DNA from: Spirochaetaceae bacterium
GTDB lineage: Bacteria; Spirochaetota; Spirochaetia; Treponematales; Breznakiellaceae
Direction of reading: 5' to 3'
NCBI GenBank assembly: GCA_031275595.1
Contig: JAISOO010000171.1
Span: forward strand, 1-15,086
DNA length: 15,086 nucleotides
The notes below the pieces were generated by a model that was not told the origin of the DNA, did no database searches, and saw only the letters and a program-made list of their open reading frames with translations. Position numbers and translations under genes: made by a program. Positions 1 through 8,043 of this stretch are shown piece after piece; position 1 is the first letter of the stretch, and each line of letters begins with the position of its first letter.

Positions 1-2
1 GG

Positions 3-1517
3 GAACGGCTCCGGGGGGGCACGGGCCGGGCGGTGGCGGTGATCGGTGACGGGGCCCTTACCGGTGGACTCGCTTATGAAGCCCTCTCCCACGCGGGACA
101 GCTGGCCTTGCCTCTGGTGGTCATTCTCAATGATAACAAGATGAGTATTAGCCCCAATGTGGGAGGGCTTTCCAAATATTTAAGCCGTCTGAGCATGAAG
201 GCCCGGTATCAGCGTTTCCGCCGTAAATTTGACTCCCTGGTTAAAAAACTGCCCTTTATCGGTGAAGGGGTATACGGCGGTATCGTCCGGATAAAGCGGG
301 CGGTTAAGGCCATTTTTTATACCGATAATTTTTTTGTGGATCTGGGTTTTGAATATGTAGGCCCCATCGAGGGACACCATATTCAACCATTAGAACAGGT
401 TCTTAAGGATGTCCGGAAACTGGATCGTCCGGTGGTGGTTCATGTGATTACCCGAAAAGGGAAGGGCTACGGTTTAGCCGAAGAAGATCCCGGAAGTTAC
501 CATGGGGTTTCTTCCTTTTCGGTGGAGGGGGGAGTCCCGGTATTTCGGAAAGGCACCACCTTTACCGATGTTTTTAGCAGGCTTATTCTTGAGGCAGGGC
601 GGAAAGATCCCCGGGTGGTAGCCATTACCGCCGCCATGGAAAAAGGAACCGGATTGTCCGCTTTTAAGGAGGAATTTCCCCATCGTTTTTTTGATGTGGG
701 TATCACCGAGGAACATGCCGTTACCTTTGCCGCGGGCCTTGCCGCTCAGGGTTTACGTCCGGTGGTAGCCGTATATTCAACCTTTATACAACGGGCGGTG
801 GATCAGGTTATCCATGACGTGGCCTTGCAGAAACTCCCGGTAACTTTGGTCCTGGATCGTTCCGGTTTTGTCAGTGATGACGGGGAAACCCATCAGGGAC
901 TGTTCGATATTGCCCTTTTCCGTCCGGTTCCCTATTTGACCATTTTGGCTCCTGCGGGGGAGGTTGAACTCAGGCTCATGTTGCATTGGGCTTTAGCTGC
1001 CGCGGGGCCTACGGTGATCCGTTATCCCAAGGGGCCCTGTCCCCCGGAGAACGACGGCTTTACCCTTCCTCTGGAGTGGGGACGGGGGGTATTTAGTCGG
1101 CAGCAAGGCGCTTCCCTCTGTCTGGCTTTTACCGGCAGTCTCTATGCCCAGGCTTTGGACGCCGCGGGAATTCTTGAGACCCAGGGAATTCCGGCGGATC
1201 TGTACAATCTGCGTTTTTTAAAACCCATAGACGAGGCTTATTTCGTAAATATTCTTAACCGGTATGAGCTGTTCATTATTATTGAGGAAGGGGCCGGTTT
1301 GGGTGGTTTTGGTGAATATGCCGCCGCCTTGGGGCAACAGGAAAATTGTATCGCCCGAATTCTGACCCTTGGGGCTCGGGACAGGTTCATGTCCCAGGGA
1401 AACCGGGAAGAACTGCTTCAAAGAAATGGTTTGAACGGAGCGGGAATAGCCCTTTTCGCCGCGGGGGAATTTGCAAAGGTTTCGGGGGTTCTTTTTCCCC
1501 AGACGGCGGTACCATGA
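3..1517 (+). CDS. dxs: 1-deoxy-D-xylulose-5-phosphate synthase (5' part missing)
   Basis: Thiamine-diphosphate enzyme that condenses pyruvate with glyceraldehyde 3-phosphate to form DXP, the first step of the methylerythritol phosphate route to isoprenoids and a branch toward thiamine and pyridoxal. The frame is open from the first bases of the window and reads ...GGTGRAVAVIGDGALTGG, so the true start lies upstream. About 504 residues remain of a family length near 620-640. Visible signatures are the ThDP/Mg motif GDGALTGG with its paired Asn in LNDNKMSIS, the KGKGY loop, DVGITEEHAV with the catalytic Glu (codon 708-710, equivalent to E. coli Glu370), and DRSGFVSDDGETHQGLFD followed by RYPKG in the pyrimidine-binding and C-terminal domains. 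The stop lies 41 bases before cdaA, which suggests cotranscription. A GTG at 33 is only an internal codon. Identification is secure. Confidence 0.97.
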   Translation, partial: ERLRGGTGRAVAVIGDGALTGGLAYEALSHAGQLALPLVVILNDNKMSISPNVGGLSKYLSRLSMKARYQRFRRKFDSLVKKLPFIGEGVYGGIVRIKRAVKAIFYTDNFFVDLGFEYVGPIEGHHIQPLEQVLKDVRKLDRPVVVHVITRKGKGYGLAEEDPGSYHGVSSFSVEGGVPVFRKGTTFTDVFSRLILEAGRKDPRVVAITAAMEKGTGLSAFKEEFPHRFFDVGITEEHAVTFAAGLAAQGLRPVVAVYSTFIQRAVDQVIHDVALQKLPVTLVLDRSGFVSDDGETHQGLFDIALFRPVPYLTILAPAGEVELRLMLHWALAAAGPTVIRYPKGPCPPENDGFTLPLEWGRGVFSRQQGASLCLAFTGSLYAQALDAAGILETQGIPADLYNLRFLKPIDEAYFVNILNRYELFIIIEEGAGLGGFGEYAAALGQQENCIARILTLGARDRFMSQGNREELLQRNGLNGAGIALFAAGEFAKVSGVLFPQTAVP

Positions 1518-1558
1518 AAGAAAACATAGTTGCCTCCGGCCGAGGAGTTTGTTGAAAA

Positions 1559-2401
1559 GTGGAGTGGTTTCAGCGGCTTACCGCGTTTTATAATCTGATT
1601 CGTCCCGTCATTGATATTGCCCTGCTCGCCTTTTTATTATATAAAGTCTACGATCTTTTGGTAAAAACCCAGGCAATACAGTTGGTAAAGGGGGCTGGAC
1701 TCCTGGCCCTGGTGTACGGTATCGCCTTTTTATTTAACCTGAGTACCCTGCAATGGATCTTGAATATCCTGGGGCCCGGCCTCCTTATCGCCATTGCCAT
1801 TGTTTTTCAGCCGGAATTACGGAAGATCATGCTCCGTATCGGCCGGGGCGAGCTTTTTCGCCTGGATAGTAAACCCAGGCTTGGTCAATTGGAAGCGGTA
1901 ATAACCTCCGCAGAGATCCTGTCCCAGCAGCGAAGGGGCGCCCTGATAGTGTTTCCCCGCCGGATCAGTATTAAAAATATTATTGATACCGGTACCAAGA
2001 TGAATGCGGAAATTTCCTCCAGCCTTATTGTTACGGTATTTGAATTTGACGGCCCCCTCCATGATGGGGCCATGATTATCCAAAACGGGCGGATCGCCGC
2101 GGCGGGCTGTTTTCTGCCCCTTTCGGAGCAGCAGGATATCCGGAAGAGTTTCGGAACCAGGCACCGGGCCGCCTTGGGAATGTCCGAAGAATCAGATGCG
2201 GTTATCCTGGTGGTTTCTGAAGAAACCGGCGCTATTTCCCTGGCCTTTGATACAAAATTGTACTACGATCTCTCGCCCATTGAAGCCCAGCGGAAATTAA
2301 AGGAGATCCTCGATCAAGGGGTATGGGGGCGAGGGGCGGAACCGGCAAATTCTGAGTCGGATATCCTGGATGATAGGAAGGATGTTTTCGTTGAACAGTA
2401 G
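1559..2401 (+). CDS. cdaA: Diadenylate cyclase CdaA (membrane c-di-AMP synthase)
   Basis: Makes cyclic di-AMP from two ATP; the nucleotide controls potassium and osmolyte balance and cell-wall homeostasis. The protein has 280 residues, close to the family norm. Three hydrophobic segments (about residues 13-30, 42-60 and 66-84) anchor it in the membrane. The DAC (DisA_N) domain follows at about 90-250, with the catalytic DGA motif at 169-171 in PLHDGAMII and the RHR motif at 201-203 in GTRHRAALG, then VVSEETGAIS. Both active-site motifs are intact. The start is GTG: the in-frame codon two positions upstream is a stop, and GAGGAG at 1542-1547 gives an 11-base spacing. The 3' end overlaps cdaR, the usual partner and regulator. 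The glmM gene that often completes this cluster is absent here; acpS follows instead. Confidence 0.96.
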   Translation: MEWFQRLTAFYNLIRPVIDIALLAFLLYKVYDLLVKTQAIQLVKGAGLLALVYGIAFLFNLSTLQWILNILGPGLLIAIAIVFQPELRKIMLRIGRGELFRLDSKPRLGQLEAVITSAEILSQQRRGALIVFPRRISIKNIIDTGTKMNAEISSSLIVTVFEFDGPLHDGAMIIQNGRIAAAGCFLPLSEQQDIRKSFGTRHRAALGMSEESDAVILVVSEETGAISLAFDTKLYYDLSPIEAQRKLKEILDQGVWGRGAEPANSESDILDDRKDVFVEQ

Positions 2402-3341
2402 AAAATTAATCGCCCAGGCGGTTACTAATTGGCCTGCCAAAGTTCTTTCGGTGGCCGTGGCCATTGTATTGTTTATTTTTCACCGGATGAGCATCCTGGA
2501 AGAACGGTTTTTTTCCGTTCCCCTGATTATCGAAGCCGATACGGAGATAATTCCTGCCAGTTCTTATCCCCGGATGGTCCGGGTAACCCTCCGGGGGGAC
2601 GCGAACAGCATATTTTCCATAGTGGAAGAAGATATAGAAGTTTATCTGGATCTGAATAAATATACCCAGGCGGGAACCTATCGGGCGCCGGTGGAGATCC
2701 GCAAAAAAGGGACCGCCCTGGGGGTAGACCCTCTGGAAGTAGGGGTGGATCCCATGGAAATTTCCCTGGAATTGGATCATAAAATCAGTAAATACGTGCC
2801 CCTTATTTCAAAATATCAGGGATACGTAGAAAGCGGCTATGAGCTGGTCAGTTATACCCTGGAACCCACCCAGGTAGTGATAGAAGGTCCCGAAAAAAGG
2901 GTAAGCGGTATTTCGGAACTTGCCACGGAGCAGGTGGAATTAAGCGGCCGGAACGCTGATTTTTCTATCGCCCTCCATATTTTAAACCCGGATCCCCTGA
3001 TCCTAATCCGGGGGAACGGGGTAGCGGAATTCCGGGCTTTTATCCGGGAGGCTATTATGATCCGGACCATGGATGATCTGCCTATTGAAATTACCGGTTT
3101 GGATGATTCTTTAACGGCGGAACCGGAGACCCTCCTGGGCAGTATCCGTCTTGAGGGGGCGCAGAAGGAGCTTGAGAACTATACCCCAGAGGGAACAATT
3201 CTGACCCTTGATTGTTCGGGAATTACCGAGGAGGGTGAAAATGTCATACCGGTACAGGTAGATATACCGCCCCAGTTTACCCTCACCCGGCATGAACCCG
3301 AAGAAGTACGGGTCTCTGTTTACAATAAACTCCAACCATAG
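2391..3341 (+). CDS. cdaR: CdaR / YbbR-domain regulator of the diadenylate cyclase
   Basis: Membrane-anchored extracytoplasmic protein that binds and modulates CdaA in characterised bacteria. From the chosen start it has 316 residues: a short basic N-terminus, one transmembrane segment at about 15-31 (AKVLSVAVAIVLFIFHR), then three YbbR-type beta domains at about 45-128, 135-220 and 225-312, with the typical repeated patterns VTLRGD, VVIEGPEKRV and IRLEGAQKEL. Start choice: an AGGAAGG at 2375-2381 lies 9 bases before TTG 2391, a good ribosome site. The ATGs at 2370 and 2382 are in frame and would add 7 or 3 residues but have poor or no usable spacing. The gene overlaps the end of cdaA by 11 bases, implying translational coupling. 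Many homologues carry more than three YbbR repeats. The family call is firm, the start is not. Confidence 0.9.
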   Translation: MNSRKLIAQAVTNWPAKVLSVAVAIVLFIFHRMSILEERFFSVPLIIEADTEIIPASSYPRMVRVTLRGDANSIFSIVEEDIEVYLDLNKYTQAGTYRAPVEIRKKGTALGVDPLEVGVDPMEISLELDHKISKYVPLISKYQGYVESGYELVSYTLEPTQVVIEGPEKRVSGISELATEQVELSGRNADFSIALHILNPDPLILIRGNGVAEFRAFIREAIMIRTMDDLPIEITGLDDSLTAEPETLLGSIRLEGAQKELENYTPEGTILTLDCSGITEEGENVIPVQVDIPPQFTLTRHEPEEVRVSVYNKLQP

Positions 3342-3352
3342 GATGTCCGGAT

Positions 3353-3748
3353 ATGATTATCGGTATCGGAATTGACGTGATCCACGTGCGCCGGATGGAA
3401 CATTGGCGGACTATCCCCGGCTTACTGGACCGATATTTTCACCCCCAGGAGCTTTCTGCGGCCCTGTCCAGGGGCGGGGGAATGGTGCTTTCCCTGGCTG
3501 CCCGTTTTGCCGCCAAGGAAGCTTTTGGTAAAGCCCTGGGTACGGGTTTGGCCGGGATAGTTCTTAAGGATATTATGGTGGTAAATCGCCACAACGGCCG
3601 GCCGGATATTGAAGTTTTTGGAACCGCCCGGGAGGCATTACGGTACAGCGGGGCGGACAGGGTCCATATTTCCCTGACCCATGAAAAGGATAATGCCATA
3701 GCTATGGTAGTTCTTGAGCGTCATGAACCGGGAGGCGGCCATGAATGA
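3353..3748 (+). CDS. acpS: Holo-[acyl-carrier-protein] synthase
   Basis: Transfers the 4'-phosphopantetheine arm of coenzyme A to acyl carrier protein, activating fatty acid synthesis. The 131-residue length is normal for the trimeric AcpS type. The family signatures are present: GIGIDVI near the N-terminus with the Mg-binding Asp at residue 8, and AARFAAKEAFGKALGTG with the second ligand Glu at residue 56. The C-terminal strand ISLTHEKDNAIAMVVLE matches the usual ISLSH...A.A segment. The start ATG is 11 bases after the cdaR stop, with a modest AGGA sequence at 3340-3343. The stop overlaps the start of the next gene by 8 bases, so acpS sits inside the same operon. Confidence 0.95.
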   Translation: MIIGIGIDVIHVRRMEHWRTIPGLLDRYFHPQELSAALSRGGGMVLSLAARFAAKEAFGKALGTGLAGIVLKDIMVVNRHNGRPDIEVFGTAREALRYSGADRVHISLTHEKDNAIAMVVLERHEPGGGHE

Positions 3749-4598
3749 GGAACGGGAGTTAAAAATATCTTTCCAGTCAAAAGAAGAGTATATCTGTCCT
3801 GTCTGCGAAACTAATTTCCACCGGGAAGAACTCCTGTCGGGATCGGGCAGGCTTATCGCCGGAGCCATTACCGACGAGCTTCACCGGCTTTATGAACCAT
3901 CGACTAAATATGGTGATATCTATCCCCTGGCCTATCAGGCGACGGTCTGTCCTGAATGCTGGTTTGCCTCTATAGATAAGGATTTTGCTAATCTGCCGCC
4001 GGGGATCAAACAAAAAATAAACGCGGACCGGGACAGGCGGATTGCCGAGGTAAAACGGATCTTCTCACAGGTGAATTTTTTTGCTCCCCGGAGATTAGTT
4101 GAAGGAATCGTTTCCCAATACCTGGCCCTCCGGTGTTATGGTTTTTATCCTAAAGAATTTTCCCCCACCATCAAACAGGGTATTGCCGCCCTCCGGGCAG
4201 GATGGCTCTTTGATGAAATGGACAAAAAAAATCCGGGACAACACTACGATTGGCTTTCCCGGCTCTTCAAAAAAAAGGCCCAGTTTTTTTACCACGAAGC
4301 GATTCAAAGGGAGCAAAACGGCATGGAAAGTCTCTCGGGCATTTCCTTTTTTGGCCCCGATACGGATAAAAATTACGCCTATGAGGGGGCTCTCTACCTT
4401 TCGGCCCTGCTCCAGTTAAAATACGGCCCCCGGGGAGATCCTGTCCAGCGGGCCGCTTCTTTAGGAGAGGCAAAACGAACCATTGCTAAAATTTTCGGTC
4501 TGGGAAAATCATCAAAAAGCAAACCCGGCCCGCTTTTGGAACATGCCCGAAATCTCTACGAAAACATCAATAAAGAACTCAACGAAACCGATGACTGA
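3741..4598 (+). CDS. DUF2225 zinc-ribbon protein of unknown function
   Basis: No established biochemical role. The 285-residue protein starts with two CxxC pairs, CPVC at residues 19-22 and CPEC at 70-73, that would bind one zinc; between them is a segment ending YGDIYPLAYQATV. This layout is typical of the DUF2225 family found in spirochaetes and Firmicutes. The remainder looks helical and TPR-like (residues about 95-270), with repeated Tyr, Leu and Ala positions and basic stretches such as LFKKKAQFFYHEAIQ, which suggests a protein-binding scaffold. Start choice: GGGAGG at 3730-3735 precedes ATG 3741 by 5 bases. A TTG at 3714 in the same frame would add nine residues but lies inside acpS without a ribosome site. 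It overlaps acpS and truA by 8 bases each, so it is likely coupled to both. The family call is good; the function is unknown. Confidence 0.85.
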   Translation: MNEERELKISFQSKEEYICPVCETNFHREELLSGSGRLIAGAITDELHRLYEPSTKYGDIYPLAYQATVCPECWFASIDKDFANLPPGIKQKINADRDRRIAEVKRIFSQVNFFAPRRLVEGIVSQYLALRCYGFYPKEFSPTIKQGIAALRAGWLFDEMDKKNPGQHYDWLSRLFKKKAQFFYHEAIQREQNGMESLSGISFFGPDTDKNYAYEGALYLSALLQLKYGPRGDPVQRAASLGEAKRTIAKIFGLGKSSKSKPGPLLEHARNLYENINKELNETDD

Positions 4599-5382
4599 TA
4601 CCGGTGATACCCAACGAAATATCCGGCTCCTCATTGCTTATGACGGTACTGATTTTTCCGGATGGCAGCGTCAGGGCCGGGGAAAACTAGCGGCGGGACA
4701 ACCCAGGACGGTCCAGGGAACCATCGAGGATGCCCTGGCAAAACTGCACAAAAAAGACACCGCCCTCACCGGTTCGGGAAGAACCGACGCGGGGGTCCAT
4801 GCCGTGGGGCAGGTGGCCAATTTTTTTACTTCCCTGCGGGGAATGGAGGGGCAACGGTTCGTCCCCGCCCTCAACAGCCTTCTCCCCCGGGATATACGGA
4901 TCCTGGAAGCCCGGGAAACTTTGGGAGATTTTCATGCCCGTTTTGATACCCGGTCTCGAACCTACCGGTACCACCTCATCTGTGGCCGTCCCGCCCTTCC
5001 CCATGAACTCCGGTACGGTCTTCAACTCTGGCGCCGTCCCCGGCTGGATCTCCTCAATGACTATGCCAGGTTGCTCCATGGGGAAATAGACTGTTCTCTT
5101 TTTGCCCCTCCCCAGGATCCCAGCCTTTCCCGGTTTCGGTATATTTTTGGGGCCCTGTTTTTTGTTCAACAGGATACGCTGATATTTGAAATTCGGGCCA
5201 ATGCTTTTTTGTGGAAAATGGTCCGTTCCATAGCGGGAACCCTGCTTCACTATGAGGGGAAAAAAATTTCCCCGGATGAATTTAAAAAAATTCTGGTTTC
5301 GGGGATGAGAAAACTCGCTGGTCCCACCCTTCCTCCCCAGGGCTTATTCCTTTGGAAAATCGAATGCCGCCGGGACGAATAA
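4591..5382 (+). CDS. truA: tRNA pseudouridine(38-40) synthase TruA
   Basis: Isomerises uridines 38-40 in the anticodon stem-loop of many tRNAs to pseudouridine. The 263-residue length is normal. IRLLIAYDGTDFSGWQRQ opens the first half of the fold. The catalytic Asp is residue 66 in GSGRTDAGVHAVGQ, with SRTYRYHL and the FLWKMVRSIAGTLL helix following as in the family. A small Gly/Lys/Ala-rich insertion (about residues 29-38) precedes TVQGTIE and may simply lengthen a surface loop. ATG 4591 is preferred because it overlaps the DUF2225 stop by 8 bases and the family match begins just after it; an in-frame ATG at 4483 lies deep inside the upstream gene. This is the last gene of the plus-strand run, and it meets a convergent gene only 9 bases later with no room for a classical terminator. 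Confidence 0.96.
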   Translation: MTDTGDTQRNIRLLIAYDGTDFSGWQRQGRGKLAAGQPRTVQGTIEDALAKLHKKDTALTGSGRTDAGVHAVGQVANFFTSLRGMEGQRFVPALNSLLPRDIRILEARETLGDFHARFDTRSRTYRYHLICGRPALPHELRYGLQLWRRPRLDLLNDYARLLHGEIDCSLFAPPQDPSLSRFRYIFGALFFVQQDTLIFEIRANAFLWKMVRSIAGTLLHYEGKKISPDEFKKILVSGMRKLAGPTLPPQGLFLWKIECRRDE

Positions 5383-5391
5383 TGCGGACGG

Positions 5392-6156
5392 TCAACGTTT
5401 TCTGAACCGTGCCACATACATGGGGCCCATGCCCTCGGCAATATCCGGTAATAGGATCCTGCCGAATCGGGTTTTTTCCCCTTCGGTAAAATCCACTTCA
5501 TCCGGTATAAGTCCATCCCCGTATTTTTTCAGCAACCGGGATACCACACCATCGTTTTCCTCCGGAGAGAGGGCGCAGGTGGCATATACCAGGGTACCGC
5601 CCCTTCGCAGTAACAAAAATGAAGCGGAAAGAAGAGCCCATTGCCGTTTAGCGAGAAACCGGGGTCTCGCGGAGGTCCATTTTTCCAGGGCGTTTTTGTT
5701 TTGAATTACATGCCGTTCGCTGGAACAGGGGGCATCCAACAGGATCCCCCCAAAACGACCCCATTCGCTTCTTTTTTTCCCCTGGGCGGCGGCGTCAAAC
5801 CCCGAGACAATCACCCGGGAACGTTGTTCGGCATCCAGGTGTTCGTCCAAAACATTTACCAGGCGCCTTCTTCTTTCATGAGAAAGTTCGTTGGATAAAA
5901 GCCGCAGCCCTGGACCCATCATCGAGGCTATCACGAGGCTTTTCCCCCCGGGAGCGGCGCAGGTATCCAGGATGATACCTTCCGGGGGAAGACGAAGGGA
6001 TCGGGCCGCCAATATTGAGGCCCTGTCCAGCATATAGGGGGCGCTGAGCCCTTTGGTATAGGCAGTCACGGCAGCCGGTTCCAGGAGGCTTGCCCGTAAC
6101 CCTTCCCAGCGGGAACCGTAAACCTCCCGGTAATAGGTTTCAAATTCAGTATACAT
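5392..6156 (-). CDS. NOL1/NOP2/Sun-family RNA (cytosine-C5) methyltransferase
   Basis: SAM-dependent enzyme that methylates C5 of cytosine in RNA, probably rRNA. The SAM-binding motif I is LDTCAAPGGK (residues 63-72). Motif IV is LLDAPCSSERHV with Cys144, and motif VI is YATCALSPEEN with Cys194; together they give the two-cysteine active site of m5C RNA methyltransferases. At 254 residues it is nearly all catalytic core: it lacks the long N-terminal NusB-like region of RsmB and the C-terminal extensions of RsmF. The DAPCSSERH segment and the compact size recall the mitochondrial NSUN4 branch. The start lies one base after the cobS stop, so it appears to be the last gene of the cobamide operon, perhaps only as a passenger. 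The family is certain; the target base is not. Confidence 0.88.
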   Translation of the reverse strand: MYTEFETYYREVYGSRWEGLRASLLEPAAVTAYTKGLSAPYMLDRASILAARSLRLPPEGIILDTCAAPGGKSLVIASMMGPGLRLLSNELSHERRRRLVNVLDEHLDAEQRSRVIVSGFDAAAQGKKRSEWGRFGGILLDAPCSSERHVIQNKNALEKWTSARPRFLAKRQWALLSASFLLLRRGGTLVYATCALSPEENDGVVSRLLKKYGDGLIPDEVDFTEGEKTRFGRILLPDIAEGMGPMYVARFRKR

Positions 6157-6157
6157 C

Positions 6158-6958
6158 TTAAATATTCAGGATCGTGAGGAACCCCAAGGCCCCCCCCAGA
6201 TGGAGGAGCTCCCCTAATTCTACCGCCGCTCCCAGGGTATCCCCGGAATATCCTCCCAGGTATTTTTGGTATTGCCGAGCAAGGACCCAGGAGATCAGGG
6301 GACTTAACAGGGGAAGACCAAAAAGTAAAAACGAGGGGAGGGGAGGGGAGGGGACCCCGGGACCGTTAAAAAATCGGTATATCCTTATTCCGCCGTACAC
6401 CAGGACGGCCCAGAGCCCCAGGCCGATCAGGGCCCCGGTTACGCCCCGCCACGGCCTGGCGTCCTTGACCAGAGCTCCCAGCCCTTCTTGCTTTAGGGGC
6501 TTACTCATTCCCGGAACAAGGACCGCGCTCAAGCGGCCGCTGAGGGGATAAGCGAGAATAGCGGCGGGGAATTGGGGGATCCAGAAACAGAGGCGGTATA
6601 AAAAGTAAATTTTCAAAGTCAAGAGGAAAAAACAGGCGAAAAAACCATAGACCCCCATTCGGGAATCTTTTAGAATGGCAAGCCGTTTTTCCCGGTCGAA
6701 ATTTCCAAGGAACGCATCGGCGGTATCCGCAAGACCGTCAAGATGAAAGAGGTTGAAGCCAAGGTACTGGACCAAAAGAATCAGCATCACCGTAATAAAC
6801 CCGGGACCACCCCAAAAAAATACCAGAGCGCCCAAGAGGGCTGGGAAGATCCCTATAAGGGGAAGGTAAAAATCAATCCGGGAGGGATCAAAAGAAAAAC
6901 GGACCTTGAGGGGAATCCGGGATGTCAAACTCAGGGTTGAAAAGAACCGGTCCCACAT
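6158..6958 (-). CDS. cobS: Adenosylcobinamide-GDP ribazoletransferase CobS
   Basis: Integral membrane enzyme that joins adenosylcobinamide-GDP with alpha-ribazole (or its phosphate), the last assembly step of the lower ligand loop of cobamides. The 266 residues include the family motif HLDGLADTADA at 72-82, KDSRMGVYG at 97-105 and GGYSGDTLGA at 235-244, spread among several hydrophobic helices. The start ATG follows the cobT stop by one base and is served by AGGAGG at 6971-6976 (12 bases away, inside the cobT 3' end), so the two are translationally coupled. A run of four AGGGG units on the plus strand (6334-6353) lies within the gene and encodes a Ser/Pro/Leu-rich loop. The GTP-dependent CobU/CobY activity needed to make its substrate is not encoded here. 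Identification is firm. Confidence 0.95.
   Translation of the reverse strand: MWDRFFSTLSLTSRIPLKVRFSFDPSRIDFYLPLIGIFPALLGALVFFWGGPGFITVMLILLVQYLGFNLFHLDGLADTADAFLGNFDREKRLAILKDSRMGVYGFFACFFLLTLKIYFLYRLCFWIPQFPAAILAYPLSGRLSAVLVPGMSKPLKQEGLGALVKDARPWRGVTGALIGLGLWAVLVYGGIRIYRFFNGPGVPSPPLPSFLLFGLPLLSPLISWVLARQYQKYLGGYSGDTLGAAVELGELLHLGGALGFLTILNI
6334..6353 (+). repeat. (AGGGG)x4 short tandem repeat inside cobS; G-quadruplex motif
   Basis: Four consecutive AGGGG units on the plus strand, which is the template strand of cobS. Four G4 runs with one-base loops satisfy the G-quadruplex pattern. The unit length is not a multiple of three, so a gain or loss of one unit would shift the cobS frame. Confidence 0.85.
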
Positions 6959-6959
6959 C

Positions 6960-8021
6960 CTAGTAGTTTTCCTCCTCAGTGCCGCTGGTACTTACTCCAG
7001 CTTCGGAAAAAGAGGCCATCTCTCGGGAGAACCGAATCCCCAACTCTATGATAAAACCACCGATAACCGCTCCGGTGCCTTCCCCTAAACGCATATCCAG
7101 AGAAACAATGGGATCCAATCCCAGGGCGTTCAGAACCGGTCTGTGGCCTATAACCTTGGAGAGATGACCGGCAAACAGGTAGTTTATGACCGTTTTATCA
7201 ATCATAAAGGCCATATAGGCCGCCGCCGTTACGGGAAAGCCATCCAAAACACAACCGATTCCCCGGTCCTTGAGCCCCAGGATAAAGCCGGTCATCATGG
7301 CCAAATCAGGGGAACCTACTTGTTCCAGGATGTCTTCTCCGGTTTTGGCGGGTTTCCGCAGGACCGTCGCTTTTTTTACGATTTCCCGTTTATGTTCCAG
7401 CATTTTTTCATCGATCCCCGTTCCCCGATCAATCATCTCTTCCAGGGGAAAACCCGCGGCCACAAGGAGCGCCGCCGCGGTAGAAGTATTTCCGATTCCC
7501 ATATCCCCGAGGGCGGTCAGATTGTATCCCCGTTCCCCGGCGTCAAGGGCCAGTTTTTTTCCCGCCTCCAGGGACTTTTCCAATTCATCCCTGGTCATGG
7601 CAGGTCCGGTCATAAAATTACCGCTTCCCCGGCTGATTTTTGCACGGATAAAACGGCATTTTGGTTTGAGGTCTTCGTCCCCAGGGAAATCTCCGGCCAC
7701 ACCGGCATCTACTGCGGTAAGTTCCCATCCGGTTCCCTTTGCCAGGGCATTGATCGCCGCCCCGCCGGAAAGAAAATTCAGAACCATCTGCCCGGTAACC
7801 TCTTGGGGATAAAGGGATACCCCTTCATGGGCAACACCGTGATCTCCGGCAAATACATAGATCCCTTTTTTTTCAAGTTTTGGGGGAACAAGGTTTTGAA
7901 TTTTTGCCATTTTTGTCGCGTATGTTTCCAGCTTCCCCAAACTTCCCCGGGGTTTGGTAAGATTATCCAGAAAGGTCAGCATGGCTTTTTCAATGGTCTC
8001 ATCATCACCTGAATTTTTCAT
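6960..8021 (-). CDS. cobT: Nicotinate-nucleotide--dimethylbenzimidazole phosphoribosyltransferase CobT
   Basis: Activates the lower-ligand base by transferring ribose phosphate from nicotinate mononucleotide, giving alpha-ribazole phosphate for CobS. The 353-residue length is typical. Signatures are KPRGSLGKLE near the N-terminus, VFAGDHGVAHEGVSLYPQEVT, ALGDMGIGNTSTAAA, and LGEGTGAVIGGF near the C-terminus, where the Glu corresponds to the catalytic base of the Salmonella enzyme. Start choice: AAAGGAG (minus strand, 8035-8029) lies 7 bases before ATG 8021. A longer frame to 8054 would begin inside a leader hairpin and has no such site. A hairpin (8044-8078) ends 8 bases before the ribosome site, and the 148-base gap from the upstream gene leaves room for separate control. 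The family is certain; which base it prefers is not visible. Confidence 0.95.
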   Translation of the reverse strand: MKNSGDDETIEKAMLTFLDNLTKPRGSLGKLETYATKMAKIQNLVPPKLEKKGIYVFAGDHGVAHEGVSLYPQEVTGQMVLNFLSGGAAINALAKGTGWELTAVDAGVAGDFPGDEDLKPKCRFIRAKISRGSGNFMTGPAMTRDELEKSLEAGKKLALDAGERGYNLTALGDMGIGNTSTAAALLVAAGFPLEEMIDRGTGIDEKMLEHKREIVKKATVLRKPAKTGEDILEQVGSPDLAMMTGFILGLKDRGIGCVLDGFPVTAAAYMAFMIDKTVINYLFAGHLSKVIGHRPVLNALGLDPIVSLDMRLGEGTGAVIGGFIIELGIRFSREMASFSEAGVSTSGTEEENY

Positions 8022-8043
8022 GATTCCGCTCCTTTGTAAACGA

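Noticed and set aside
33..35. GTG at 33 as the start of dxs
   Set aside because: The frame is open upstream to the window edge and encodes conserved DXS residues, so the GTG is an internal Val codon.
5383..5391. Bidirectional terminator between the convergent truA and methyltransferase genes
   Set aside because: Only 9 bases separate the stops and no convincing stem with a T-run is found nearby.
7143..8012. Long plus-strand open frame of 289 residues opposite cobT
   Set aside because: It is the antisense shadow of a well-conserved cobT with intact motifs; its own translation shows no family pattern.
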